64,000 nt of DNA from positions 28,269 to 92,268 of the forward strand of contig CAKSZJ010000012.1 in assembly GCA_934525595.1 (NCBI GenBank), read 5' to 3'. The DNA is from an uncultured Chiayiivirga sp. GTDB taxonomy: Bacteria; Pseudomonadota; Gammaproteobacteria; Xanthomonadales; Xanthomonadaceae. Below are positions 19,062-26,871 of the stretch, in pieces (position 1 is the first letter of the stretch; each line of letters starts with the position of its first letter). The notes beneath the pieces are model-generated. The model did no database searches. It saw nothing but the letters and a program-made list of their open reading frames with translations, and was not told the DNA's origin. The translations under genes and the position numbers were made by a program.

Positions 19062-19080
19062 GCTAATAAGAATCGTTATC
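19062..19080. promoter_or_regulatory. Fur box upstream of the Fiu-like operon
   Basis: GCTAATAAGAATCGTTATC matches the 19-base Fur consensus at 15 of 19 positions. It lies in the 270-base divergent region between 19013 and 19284, on the side of the minus-strand Fiu operon. Confidence 0.7.
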
Positions 19081-19171
19081 TTTCGCAACGAATGCCGCCA
19101 CGCCCTCGCCAGCATCGCCAAGACCGCGCTGCGCTGCCGGTGGCAAGTGCTGAGCGATAGGCCGTTGACTT

Positions 19172-19190
19172 GTCAATGCGAATACTTATC
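19172..19190. promoter_or_regulatory. Second Fur box candidate in the divergent promoter region
   Basis: GTCAATGCGAATACTTATC matches the Fur consensus at 13 of 19 positions, with a full TTATC right arm. It lies 94 bases before the plus-strand gene at 19284, so both divergent units may be iron-repressed. Confidence 0.5.
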
Positions 19191-19283
19191 ATTTACATGC
19201 ACGTCTTGCCGACCCAGCAACACCGGTGGCCGGCACATGCACCTCCGCATCAGCCGCAATGAACGGTCGCTCGGTACCCCGCC

Positions 19284-19910
19284 ATGGCACTCTTTTCCGC
19301 ACTCCAGACCCTTTCGCCGATGGACGTCACGGACGATTACGGGGCAGCGCCATTCCGCGCGGAACCCGTCGCGCCGCGATCTGGCGTCAGCCCGGGCGCA
19401 GTGCCGGTCGCAGCCAACGATCTGGCCCGCTGGTTCCCGCGCCTAGGCCCCACGCTCTGGCTGCAGCGCTGCAGCCCGCGGCGCGGCGCGGCGGCGCGAC
19501 CCCCGATGCCGGAAATGAGCGCCCTGCGCGAGTGCGCGAGCCTGAGCGCACACGCGACAGTAACGCCTGGCGGGCCGCGTGAGTGGCTGTGCCTGCGCGA
19601 TTCCCGGGGCGCGCAGTTGGCCAGGATGTTCCTGATTCCCGATACCGACTACTTCGCCTGGGACGAGATGTCCCGCACGCTGCGACTGACGTACGCCCCG
19701 GAAAGCCGCATGTCCCTGTGCCTTCACCAGGCGCTGGCCCGCGCCGTGCTGCTGCGTGCCGGTGCGTCGTGGCGCGCCGCCATCCTGTCATTCGAGAGCG
19801 ATCCGGCGATGTCCCCACACGCGTTGACGAGCCGCTCGCCGCTGCGGCTGTCGCGGGTGGGCATGGCGCTGGCCGAACAGGTGGCGCGCGACAACGGCGC
19901 CGAGCTTTAG
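19284..19910 (+). CDS. Hypothetical protein, probably iron-regulated
   Basis: A 208-residue protein that I cannot assign. It starts MALFSALQTLSPMDVTDDYG (an internal ATG at 19320 is an alternative start). It has no signal peptide or membrane segment, so it should be cytoplasmic. Segments such as LARWFPRLGPTLWLQRC and PRGE-like WLCLRDSRGAQLARMFLIPD suggest a compact alpha/beta fold. The second half has LRLTYAPESRMSLCLHQA, with regular hydrophobic spacing. The position is informative: it faces the Fiu operon across two Fur boxes and precedes the PepSY-ApbE-CysJ operon, so a role in handling haem or siderophore iron is likely but unproven. Codon use matches its neighbours. Confidence 0.65.
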   Translation: MALFSALQTLSPMDVTDDYGAAPFRAEPVAPRSGVSPGAVPVAANDLARWFPRLGPTLWLQRCSPRRGAAARPPMPEMSALRECASLSAHATVTPGGPREWLCLRDSRGAQLARMFLIPDTDYFAWDEMSRTLRLTYAPESRMSLCLHQALARAVLLRAGASWRAAILSFESDPAMSPHALTSRSPLRLSRVGMALAEQVARDNGAEL

Positions 19911-19945
19911 GGCGGAGACAGCGCCAGTTGTCAGCGGGCCCCGAT

Positions 19946-19964
19946 CTCAATAAGATTGATTATC
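19946..19964. promoter_or_regulatory. Fur box candidate before the PepSY operon
   Basis: CTCAATAAGATTGATTATC matches the Fur consensus at 12 of 19 positions, with a perfect TTATC arm. It lies 133 bases before the PepSY gene and in the only gap (186 bases) that could hold a promoter for the five-gene operon. Confidence 0.45.
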
Positions 19965-20096
19965 GTTTGCGTGCCGGAGTGGCAGCCTGCTGCCGCACCG
20001 CTGTGCCGCGATTCAGGCCCGCACTGTGCCTGCCACCGAATCGTTCGCGCGATTTTTTCCGCTACCGGCTGCACCGGCCCTGACCCTTCATCGCCC

Positions 20097-20744
20097 ATGA
20101 CCGCACCGTCGACGCCCGTATCGAGCGCCCCCGGCCAACGCGCCTGGTGGCTGCGCACGCTGCACCTGTGGCACTGGATCAGCTCGGCACTGTGCCTGGC
20201 CGGGCTGCTGCTGTTCGCGGTGACGGGCATCACCCTCAACCATGCCTCGCAGATACCCGCTTCACCCGTGACGCTGGCGCACGAGGACACCCTGCCCGAG
20301 GCGCTGCGCGCGGAGCTGGCGGCGCATGCCCGGACGCAGTCCGCGCCGGCGCCGCTGCCGACAGCGCTGCGCGAGTTCCTGCGCCTGCGCATGGGCGTGC
20401 ATACGGGCCTGCGCGAAGCGGAGTGGTCGCCCGAGGAAATCTACCTGTCGCTGCCGCGGCCCGGCGGCGACGGCTGGCTGAGCGTGGATCTGGCATCGGG
20501 CGAGGTGACGGCGGAAAGCACCGACCGCGGCTGGATCTCCTACGCCAACGACCTCCACAAGGGGCGCAACACCGGGCCGGCATGGCGCTGGTTCATCGAC
20601 GTGTTTTCCCTGGCCTGCCTGGTGTTCTCGATCACCGGGCTGTTCCTTCTGCAGCTGCACGCGCGCCAGCGCGGGATGACCTGGCCGATGGTCGGCCTGG
20701 GCGCACTCATCCCGCTCCTGATCGCGCTGCTCCTGGTCCACTGA
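20097..20744 (+). CDS. PepSY-associated transmembrane protein (siderophore reductase-like)
   Basis: A 215-residue inner membrane protein of the PepSY-associated TM family, starting [20 protein letters not shown]. It has one N-terminal membrane segment with flanking histidines ([15 protein letters not shown], then [14 protein letters not shown]). A periplasmic PepSY-like region follows ([20 protein letters not shown]), then two C-terminal segments ([20 protein letters not shown] and [16 protein letters not shown]). Proteins of this kind, such as FpvG of the pyoverdine system and other siderophore-linked PepSY proteins, pass electrons to ferric siderophores in the periplasm. It is the first gene of a run with DUF2271, DUF4198, ApbE and a flavoprotein reductase. 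The histidines could bind haem, but I infer this from the family only. Confidence 0.85.
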   Translation: MTAPSTPVSSAPGQRAWWLRTLHLWHWISSALCLAGLLLFAVTGITLNHASQIPASPVTLAHEDTLPEALRAELAAHARTQSAPAPLPTALREFLRLRMGVHTGLREAEWSPEEIYLSLPRPGGDGWLSVDLASGEVTAESTDRGWISYANDLHKGRNTGPAWRWFIDVFSLACLVFSITGLFLLQLHARQRGMTWPMVGLGALIPLLIALLLVH

Positions 20745-20771
20745 CTTCATTTCCCACACCGAACCCACGCC

Positions 20772-21296
20772 ATGACTCCGACGCTACGCCTCTGCCTGCC
20801 CCTGCTGCTCGCCGCCCCGTTTGCCGGCGCCGCGCAGCTATCCATCGAAGTGGACATCCCCCAGCTCAAGGTGGCCGAATACCACCGCCCCTACATCGCC
20901 GTCTGGATCGAGCGCGAGGACGCCAGCGTCGCCGCCAACCTCGCGGTCTGGTACCAGCAGGACAAGCCCGGCCACACGGGCGACAGCGGCACCAAGTGGC
21001 TGCCGGACCTGCGCCAGTGGTGGCGCCGCAGCGGCCGCGCCCTGAGCCTGCCAGTGGACGGCGTGACGGGTGCCACGCGCCCGGCCGGCACCCACGCCAT
21101 CACGCTCGACGACACTGCGGCGCCGATCAGGGATCTCGCGCCGGGCAGCTACCGGGTGGTGGTGGAGGCGGTCCGCGAAGTCGGCGGCCGCGAGCTTCTC
21201 AAGCTGCCGCTGCACTGGCCGCCCGCCGACGCGCAGGACGCCCGCGCACAGGGCGAAAGCGAGCTGGGCGCGATCCGCCTGTCTGTCACGCCCTGA
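20772..21296 (+). CDS. DUF2271 periplasmic protein
   Basis: A 174-residue protein with a signal peptide ([17 protein letters not shown], cut near residue 21). The mature part matches the DUF2271 pattern: a beta-rich core with [20 protein letters not shown] and [20 protein letters not shown], followed by [13 protein letters not shown] and [13 protein letters not shown]. The VTGATRPAG segment resembles the S/T-G-A-T flavinylation motif that ApbE-type transferases modify with FMN, and an ApbE gene lies two genes downstream. I therefore infer that this protein may carry covalent FMN in the periplasm. It starts 27 bases after the PepSY gene. DUF2271 proteins have no proven reaction that I can cite. 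Confidence 0.85.
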   Translation: MTPTLRLCLPLLLAAPFAGAAQLSIEVDIPQLKVAEYHRPYIAVWIEREDASVAANLAVWYQQDKPGHTGDSGTKWLPDLRQWWRRSGRALSLPVDGVTGATRPAGTHAITLDDTAAPIRDLAPGSYRVVVEAVREVGGRELLKLPLHWPPADAQDARAQGESELGAIRLSVTP

Positions 21297-21373
21297 CTCG
21301 TCCGCCCCGCCGCTGCGGCACCCGCCGTCCGACGCACCTTTCCACACAGATTCTTCGCCAAGGAAACGCTCCC

Positions 21374-22198
21374 ATGAATCGCATCTCCCGCTCCGTCCGT
21401 CTTTCCGCCGTGGCTCTGGCGCTGACCGCCACCGCGCTGTCTTTCTCCGCCCATGCGCACAAGGCCTGGCTGCTGCCCTCGGCCACCGTGGTCAGCGGCA
21501 ATCAGCCCTGGGTCAGCGTGGACGCGGCCATTTCTAACAACCTCTACTACCCCGACCATTTCCCGCTGCGGCTGGAATCGCTCGTCATCACCGCACCCGA
21601 CGGCAGCACTGTCGCCGCGCAGAATGCGCACGTGGGCAAGTACCGCAGCGTGTTCGACGTCGAGCTGACCCAGACCGGCACCTGGCGCATTGCCAGCGTC
21701 AACGCCGGCCTGTTCGCAAGCTGGGAAGAAAACGGTCAGTCCAAGCGCTGGCGCGGCAATGAGGAAACCTTCGCCGCCGAGGTTCCCAAGGATGCGAAGA
21801 ACCTCCAGATCACCCGCAGCGCCGGCCGGGTGGAGACGTTCGTCACCAACGGCTCGCCCAGCACCGATGCGCTCAAGCCCACCGGTTCGGGGCTGGAGCT
21901 GGTGCCGGTGACGCACCCCAACGACCTGTTCGCGGGCGAAGCCGCCACGTTCAAGCTGGTGATCGACGGCCAGCCTGCCGCCGGCGTGGCGGTCGAGATC
22001 GTGCCCGGCGCCACGCGCTATCGCGACAATCAGGACGAGATCACCCTGAAGACCGGCGAGGACGGCGCCTTTACCGTGACCTGGCCCGCGCCCGGCATGT
22101 ACTGGCTGGAAGCCGCGCTGCAGGACGACAAGGCCACGGCCCCCGCCACCCGGCGCCGCGCCAGCTACGTGGCCACGCTGGAAGTGCTGCCGCAGTAA
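21374..22198 (+). CDS. DUF4198 periplasmic protein
   Basis: A 274-residue secreted protein beginning [20 protein letters not shown], with a signal peptide cut after SAHA near residue 31. The mature N-terminus [20 protein letters not shown] has the conserved H-x-x-W-L-x-P of DUF4198, the family that contains NikM-like metal transport accessory proteins. The N-terminal His may bind metal. The C-terminal half is an Ig-like carrier domain ([37 protein letters not shown]). AAGGAAACG precedes the start. The gene is third in the PepSY-CysJ operon, and its TAA overlaps the ATG of apbE. A role as a periplasmic metal-binding partner of the reductase is plausible. Confidence 0.87.
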   Translation: MNRISRSVRLSAVALALTATALSFSAHAHKAWLLPSATVVSGNQPWVSVDAAISNNLYYPDHFPLRLESLVITAPDGSTVAAQNAHVGKYRSVFDVELTQTGTWRIASVNAGLFASWEENGQSKRWRGNEETFAAEVPKDAKNLQITRSAGRVETFVTNGSPSTDALKPTGSGLELVPVTHPNDLFAGEAATFKLVIDGQPAAGVAVEIVPGATRYRDNQDEITLKTGEDGAFTVTWPAPGMYWLEAALQDDKATAPATRRRASYVATLEVLPQ

Positions 22199-23274
22199 TG
22201 CGGCAGCGGTGGACGAGCGCGCATCCCGCACGCCTCGGGGCCGGCGTCCCGAGGCGCCTCGTCGCGTCCGCCGTGCGGGCCTGTGCCGTGGCCTTCGGCG
22301 GCGCGCTGGCGCTGGCCGGCTGCGCGTCCGTGCCGCAGCCGCTGGAGATCGGCGGCACGTCGATGGGCACCACCTGGTCAGTGAAGGCCGGGGCGCCCGA
22401 GGCGCAGCGCGATGCGCTGCTCGCCGCCATCACCGCGCGTCTCGATGCGCTGGTGGACGAGATGAGCGCCTGGGAACCGGAGTCGGCGCTGTCGCGCTTC
22501 AACCGCGCCGCGCCGGGAAGCAATCACCGCCTGCCGCCGGACCTGTGCGCCGTGCTCGCGCACGCGCTGGCGCTGGCGAGTGAGACCGATGGCGCCTACG
22601 ACCCCACCATCGGCGCGCTGGCGGCACTCTGGGGCTTTGGCCCGGATGCCGCGCCGCGCGCCGCGCCGCCCGCGCGCACCGAGATCGACGCCGCACGCGC
22701 CCGGGTCGGCTGGCGGAACGTGGCGTTCGATCCATCCACCTGCCGCGCGCAGCAGCCCGGCGGCGTGCTCGTCGACGTGTCCTCGCTCGGCCCGGGCTAC
22801 GCGGTTGACCAGATCGCCGCCCTGCTCGATGCCGCCGGCGTCGTCCGCTATCTGGTGGAACTGGGTGGAGAAATGCGTGCGCGCGGCGCGCGGCCCGACG
22901 GTCGACCCTGGCGCGTCGCGGTCGAGCGCCCCGGGGATCCGGCTGCACAGGACGTGATCCTCGCGCTGCGCGACGGCGCGCTGGGGACATCGGGCGACTA
23001 CCGCTCGGGCTTCACCCATGAAGGACGCCGCTATTCCCACACCCTCGACCCGCGCACCGGCGAGCCTGTGCAGCACGCGCTGGCGGCCGTCACCGTGGTG
23101 GCGGAAACCGCGCTGGCCGCCGACGCGCTGGCCGCCGCCCTGCTGGTGCAAGGCCCGGAGGCGGGATTCGACTTTGCGCAGGCGCGCGGCGTGGCGGCCG
23201 TGTTCACCCTGCGCAACGGCGCCGATACCACGCGGCGCACCACCCCGGCCCTCGCCCGGTACCGCAGCCCATGA
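22198..23274 (+). CDS. apbE: ApbE-type FAD:protein FMN transferase, lipoprotein
   Basis: A 358-residue member of the ApbE family, which attaches FMN from FAD to Ser/Thr of exported proteins using Mg2+. A lipobox (ALALAGC, Cys42) places it on the periplasmic side of a membrane. The family signatures are present: GGTSMGTTWSV near the mature N-terminus, DEMSAWEPESALSRFNR, SETDGAYDPTIGALAALWGF, VDVSSLGPGYAVDQIA, and the C-terminal SHTLDPRTGEP with ETALAADALAAALLV. The ATG overlaps the stop of the DUF4198 gene. Within this operon its likely client is the DUF2271 protein, which has an S/T-G-A-T-like sequence. No residue looks lost. Confidence 0.93.
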   Translation: MRQRWTSAHPARLGAGVPRRLVASAVRACAVAFGGALALAGCASVPQPLEIGGTSMGTTWSVKAGAPEAQRDALLAAITARLDALVDEMSAWEPESALSRFNRAAPGSNHRLPPDLCAVLAHALALASETDGAYDPTIGALAALWGFGPDAAPRAAPPARTEIDAARARVGWRNVAFDPSTCRAQQPGGVLVDVSSLGPGYAVDQIAALLDAAGVVRYLVELGGEMRARGARPDGRPWRVAVERPGDPAAQDVILALRDGALGTSGDYRSGFTHEGRRYSHTLDPRTGEPVQHALAAVTVVAETALAADALAAALLVQGPEAGFDFAQARGVAAVFTLRNGADTTRRTTPALARYRSP

Positions 23275-24902
23275 GCAGGAAGGCACCCGGGGCGCACCGC
23301 GGAGAATGGGCGGCGCTGGCCGCGCTGCTGGCGCTGGCAACCTGCTTCCTGCCGTTCAATGACGGCCCTTGGGCGCTGACCGAAGATCCGCTGCGCCACG
23401 CCTTCGCGCTGTTCGCCGCCTTCGCCTTCGCCCTGGCCTGGTGGATCGGCGCACGCCGTCGCTCCGGACGGCGCCGCGCCGCGCAGGGCGAATCGGCCTC
23501 CGACCTGCACGGCGAGGCCCTGCCGATCATCTACGCCACCCAGACCGGCGAGGCCGAAGCTCTCGCCCACCGCACCCGCGACGCACTGCGCGAAGCTGGC
23601 GTCAGTGCGCGCGTGCTTGCGCTGGAAACGCTGGATCCGATTGCCCTCGCGTCGCTTCCGCGCGCGCTCTTCATCGCCAGCACCACCGGCGAAGGCGATC
23701 CGCCGGACATCGTGGCCGGCTTCGCCCAGCGCGTCATGGGCGGCACCCTGCCGCTTCCCGGCCTGCGCTATGCCGTGCTGGCGCTGGGGGATCGCAGCTA
23801 TGAGGACTACTGCGGCTTTGGCCGACGCCTGGACCAGTGGCTGGCGGCGCAGGGCGCACAGCCGCTTTTCCCGCGCATCGACGTGGACGACGGCGATCCC
23901 GCCGCGCTCGAGAGCTGGCGCGAGGCGCTGGCGCGCAGCATCGCCGACCGGCCGCTGACCGCCACCTGGCGCGCCGCACCGTGGCAGACCTGGCGCCTTG
24001 CGCGGCGCGTCGAGCTCAATCCGGGCAGCCTCGGCGAACCGGCCTTTCACCTCGAGCTGACGTCTCTCAGCGGCCTGATGCCCGACTGGCGCGCGGGCGA
24101 CATCGCAGAGATCCGACCGCAGCACGATCCCGACGTACTGGCGCAATGGTTCGATCGCACCGGACTGAATGCCGACGCCAGCGTGTCCAGCGCCGGCGGC
24201 ATCGAACGCTTCGGCGACCGCCTGGCGCACTGCGAACTGCCCGATCCGGCCACGGTCACCGGCTTCGACGCGCAGCAGGTGGCCGACACGCTGGTGGATC
24301 TCAAGCCGCGTGACTACTCGATCGCCTCGCTGCCCGGCGACGGGCACCTGGCGCTGCTGGTACGCCAGGGCCGGCGCCCGGACGGCAGCCTCGGTCTGGG
24401 CGCCGGCTGGCTCACCCGGCATGCCGCGCTGCGCGGTCGCATCGCCCTGCGCCTGCGCGCCAATCCGGGGTTCCACGCTCCCGAGGCCGACCTGCCGCTG
24501 ATCCTCATCGGCAACGGCACCGGCATGGCCGGCCTGCGCGCGCTGCTGCGCGAGCGCATCGTGCAGGGCCGCCACGCAAACTGGCTGCTGTTCGGCGAAC
24601 GCCAGCGGCAGCGCGATTTCTACTACGCCGACGAACTGCAGGATGCGCTCGCCGCCGGCCGGCTCGAACGTCTGGACCTCGCCTTCTCGCGCGACGGCAA
24701 GGGGCCGCGCTACGTCCAGCACCTGCTCGACGAACACGCCCAGCGCCTGCACGACTGGATCGCGCGCGGGGCCGCCATCCGCGTTTGCGGCAGCCTGGAA
24801 GGCATGGCCAGCGGCGTGGATGCGGCGCTGCGCCGCGCGCTGGGCAACCCGTCCGTGGACGCGCTGCTGGAGAGCGGGCGCTATCGGCGCGACGTGTACT
24901 GA
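23271..24902 (+). CDS. Membrane-anchored CysJ-like flavodoxin/ferredoxin-NADP reductase
   Basis: A 543-residue protein with two N-terminal membrane segments (ALAALLALATCFLPF and FALFAAFAFALAWWIG). A flavodoxin domain follows (IIYATQTGEAEALAHRTRDA from residue 86, STTGEGDPPD, VLALGDRSYEDYCGFG), then an FNR-like reductase part with the FAD motif RDYSIASL and the NADPH motif LILIGNGTGMAGL. The end RYRRDVY is that of CysJ. Unlike CysJ it is tethered to the membrane and has no cysI nearby. It should pass electrons from NADPH through FAD and FMN to the PepSY membrane partner for siderophore reduction. The start overlaps the apbE stop (ATGA). The assignment as a reductase is firm, and its substrate is inferred. 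Confidence 0.9.
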   Translation: MSRKAPGAHRGEWAALAALLALATCFLPFNDGPWALTEDPLRHAFALFAAFAFALAWWIGARRRSGRRRAAQGESASDLHGEALPIIYATQTGEAEALAHRTRDALREAGVSARVLALETLDPIALASLPRALFIASTTGEGDPPDIVAGFAQRVMGGTLPLPGLRYAVLALGDRSYEDYCGFGRRLDQWLAAQGAQPLFPRIDVDDGDPAALESWREALARSIADRPLTATWRAAPWQTWRLARRVELNPGSLGEPAFHLELTSLSGLMPDWRAGDIAEIRPQHDPDVLAQWFDRTGLNADASVSSAGGIERFGDRLAHCELPDPATVTGFDAQQVADTLVDLKPRDYSIASLPGDGHLALLVRQGRRPDGSLGLGAGWLTRHAALRGRIALRLRANPGFHAPEADLPLILIGNGTGMAGLRALLRERIVQGRHANWLLFGERQRQRDFYYADELQDALAAGRLERLDLAFSRDGKGPRYVQHLLDEHAQRLHDWIARGAAIRVCGSLEGMASGVDAALRRALGNPSVDALLESGRYRRDVY

Positions 24903-24946
24903 CCGCATCGCTTGAGAACCCACGGCCCCGCCACCATGCTGGAGCC

Positions 24947-25210
24947 ATGGCGACCGGATGGGCAAAGGAAGGCGCGGTACAGGAGCAGATCGACAGCACG
25001 GTCGAAGATGCCGTGCTGCGCGCGCGCAGCCGCCTCGCTGCGGGCCCGGGCCTGCGCCAATGCGAGGACTGCGACGAACCGATTCCCGAGGCGCGCCGCC
25101 AGGCGGTACCCGGAGTGCGCTGCTGCCTGGCCTGCCAGAGCGCGCGCGACGAAGAGGAGGTCTTCAGCGGCTACAACCGCCGCGGCAGCAAGGACAGCCA
25201 GCTGCGCTGA
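24947..25210 (+). CDS. ybiI: YbiI-like DksA/TraR C4 zinc-finger protein
   Basis: An 87-residue protein that closely follows E. coli YbiI from end to end: MATGWAKEGAVQEQIDSTVE at the start, and GYNRRGSKDSQLR at the end. The zinc site is formed by CEDC and CLAC (four cysteines) around the PEARRQAVPGVRC segment. DksA/TraR proteins bind the RNA polymerase secondary channel, but YbiI lacks the long coiled coil and its role is not established. It follows the reductase gene by 44 bases. In E. coli ybiI lies beside ybiX and fiu. Here the PiuC (YbiX) and Fiu homologues are about 6 kb away, so this looks like a split version of the same iron neighbourhood. Confidence 0.9.
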   Translation: MATGWAKEGAVQEQIDSTVEDAVLRARSRLAAGPGLRQCEDCDEPIPEARRQAVPGVRCCLACQSARDEEEVFSGYNRRGSKDSQLR

Positions 25211-25377
25211 GGGACGGGTTCGGCCGGGAGCGCTCCGGACGCGCGGTGCAGCCTCGCCACCACGCCGTATTCGACTCCGGAGCACGCCCCACCCGCTTCG
25301 CCGGAAACGGCAACGGGCCCGAAGACCCGCTGCAGGCACGCGCACGGCGGCGCGCGCGAGATACCGCGCGTGCGGCG

Positions 25378-26391
25378 TTACTTCGCCGCCATCAACGCCA
25401 GCGTGGTATCGAGCATCCGGTTGGAGAAGCCCCACTCGTTGTCGTACCAGGAGAGCACCTTCACCAGCGTGCCATCCATCACGCGGGTCTGGGTGCTGTC
25501 GTAGATCGAACTGCGCGCATCGTGGTTGAAGTCGATCGACACCAGCGGTTCGGTGTTGAAGCCCAGAATGCCCTTGAGCGCGCCCTCGCTGGCGGCCTTC
25601 ACGGCCGCGTCGATTTCTTCCTTGCTGGTGGCGCGCCGGGCGGTGAAGGTGAGATCCACCACCGAGACGTTGATGGTCGGCACGCGCATGGCGAAGCCGT
25701 CGAGCTTGCCGGCGAGCTCGGGCAGCACCAGGCCCACGGCCTTGGCGGCGCCGGTGCTGGTCGGGATCTGGCTCATCGTGGCCGCGCGCGCGCGGCGCAG
25801 ATCGGAGTGGTAGACGTCGGTCAGCACCTGGTCGTTGGTGTAGGCGTGGATGGTGGTCATCAGGCCATGCACGATGCCGACGGACTCGTTCAGCACCTTG
25901 GCCAGCGGCGCCAGGCAGTTGGTGGTGCACGAGGCGTTGGAAATCACCGTATCGCCAGCCTTGAGCACGCCGTGGTTCACGCCGTACACCACGGTGGCAT
26001 CCACATCGCTGCCGCCCGGCGCCGAAATGATCACCTTCTTCGCGCCCGCAGCCAGATGCGCCGAGGCCTTCGCCTTGCTGGTGAACAGGCCGGTGCACTC
26101 CAGCACCACGTCCACGCCCAGCTCGCTCCACGGCAGCTTGGCCGGATCGCGCTCGGCGCACACCTTGATGCGGTCGCCGTTGACGATCAGATCACCGCCA
26201 TCCACCGTCACGGTGCCGGGGAAACGGCCATGCGCGGTGTCGTTGCGGGTGAGGTGCGCATTGGTGTTCGCATCGCCCAGGTCATTGATCGCCACCACCT
26301 GGATCTCGTTCGTGCGGCCGGACTCGTACAGCGCACGCAGGATGTTGCGGCCGATGCGGCCGTACCCGTTGATCGCAACCTTGATTGCCAT
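25378..26391 (-). CDS. gap: Type I glyceraldehyde-3-phosphate dehydrogenase
   Basis: A 337-residue NAD-dependent enzyme of glycolysis and gluconeogenesis. It starts [20 protein letters not shown] with the Rossmann glycines, and the start has GGAG about 11 bases upstream. The catalytic cysteine is C155 in [12 protein letters not shown]. Other family blocks are [27 protein letters not shown], and [15 protein letters not shown] near the C-terminus. The region around N36-D37 (VVAINDLGD) fits NAD preference. It stands alone, 168 bases from ybiI, and is transcribed towards it. The protein is full length and its identity is certain. The 480 bases upstream hold no other gene. Confidence 0.97.
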   Translation of the reverse strand: MAIKVAINGYGRIGRNILRALYESGRTNEIQVVAINDLGDANTNAHLTRNDTAHGRFPGTVTVDGGDLIVNGDRIKVCAERDPAKLPWSELGVDVVLECTGLFTSKAKASAHLAAGAKKVIISAPGGSDVDATVVYGVNHGVLKAGDTVISNASCTTNCLAPLAKVLNESVGIVHGLMTTIHAYTNDQVLTDVYHSDLRRARAATMSQIPTSTGAAKAVGLVLPELAGKLDGFAMRVPTINVSVVDLTFTARRATSKEEIDAAVKAASEGALKGILGFNTEPLVSIDFNHDARSSIYDSTQTRVMDGTLVKVLSWYDNEWGFSNRMLDTTLALMAAK

Positions 26392-26871
26392 GGCGAAACT
26401 GCTCCTGGAAAAAGGGAAGTCGGCGAAACCATCCGCCGGGCCGCCCATTTTAGCCCGGATACCTCCCGCCCACACGGCCTCGAACCACCGCGTCGGGCAT
26501 GTCCACATGCCCGACGCGACATCGATCGAACAACCCGCAGCCGATCTCGCCGCAGGACCGTCCGGCAACAGCCTGGCGCTCTCCCGCCCGGGGCGGCCGG
26601 TATCGGAGGACGTCGGGCAGGGCGGCCCCATCTGAACAGTCCTTGATCGACCCACGCCCGATCAGGTCCACTTCTCAAGCCACCGCCGCCTTGACCGCAA
26701 GCCGCTTGAACCCCAGGCGATCCACGTTCCGAACCGATCCGACCGTTCAAACAAACGGGGCACGCCCTTCCCGTGCCTGACCGGACCACTACCCCATTTG
26801 GGGTATGGCCCATCACCTGACGATGGGCTACTTTGCCCGACACTTCGCACATCCAGCCATAGGGGGGCTTC
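26392..26871. other. Intergenic region with two hairpins before the secreted protein gene
   Basis: No convincing gene is seen in these 480 bases between gap and the gene at 26872. Two inverted repeats lie 45-85 bases upstream of that gene: TACCCC/GGGGTA with an ATTT loop region (26790-26805) and GCCCATC/GATGGGC with a 7-base loop (26808-26828). They could be a structured leader or operator. Neither has a T-run, so they are not typical terminators. Confidence 0.4.
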
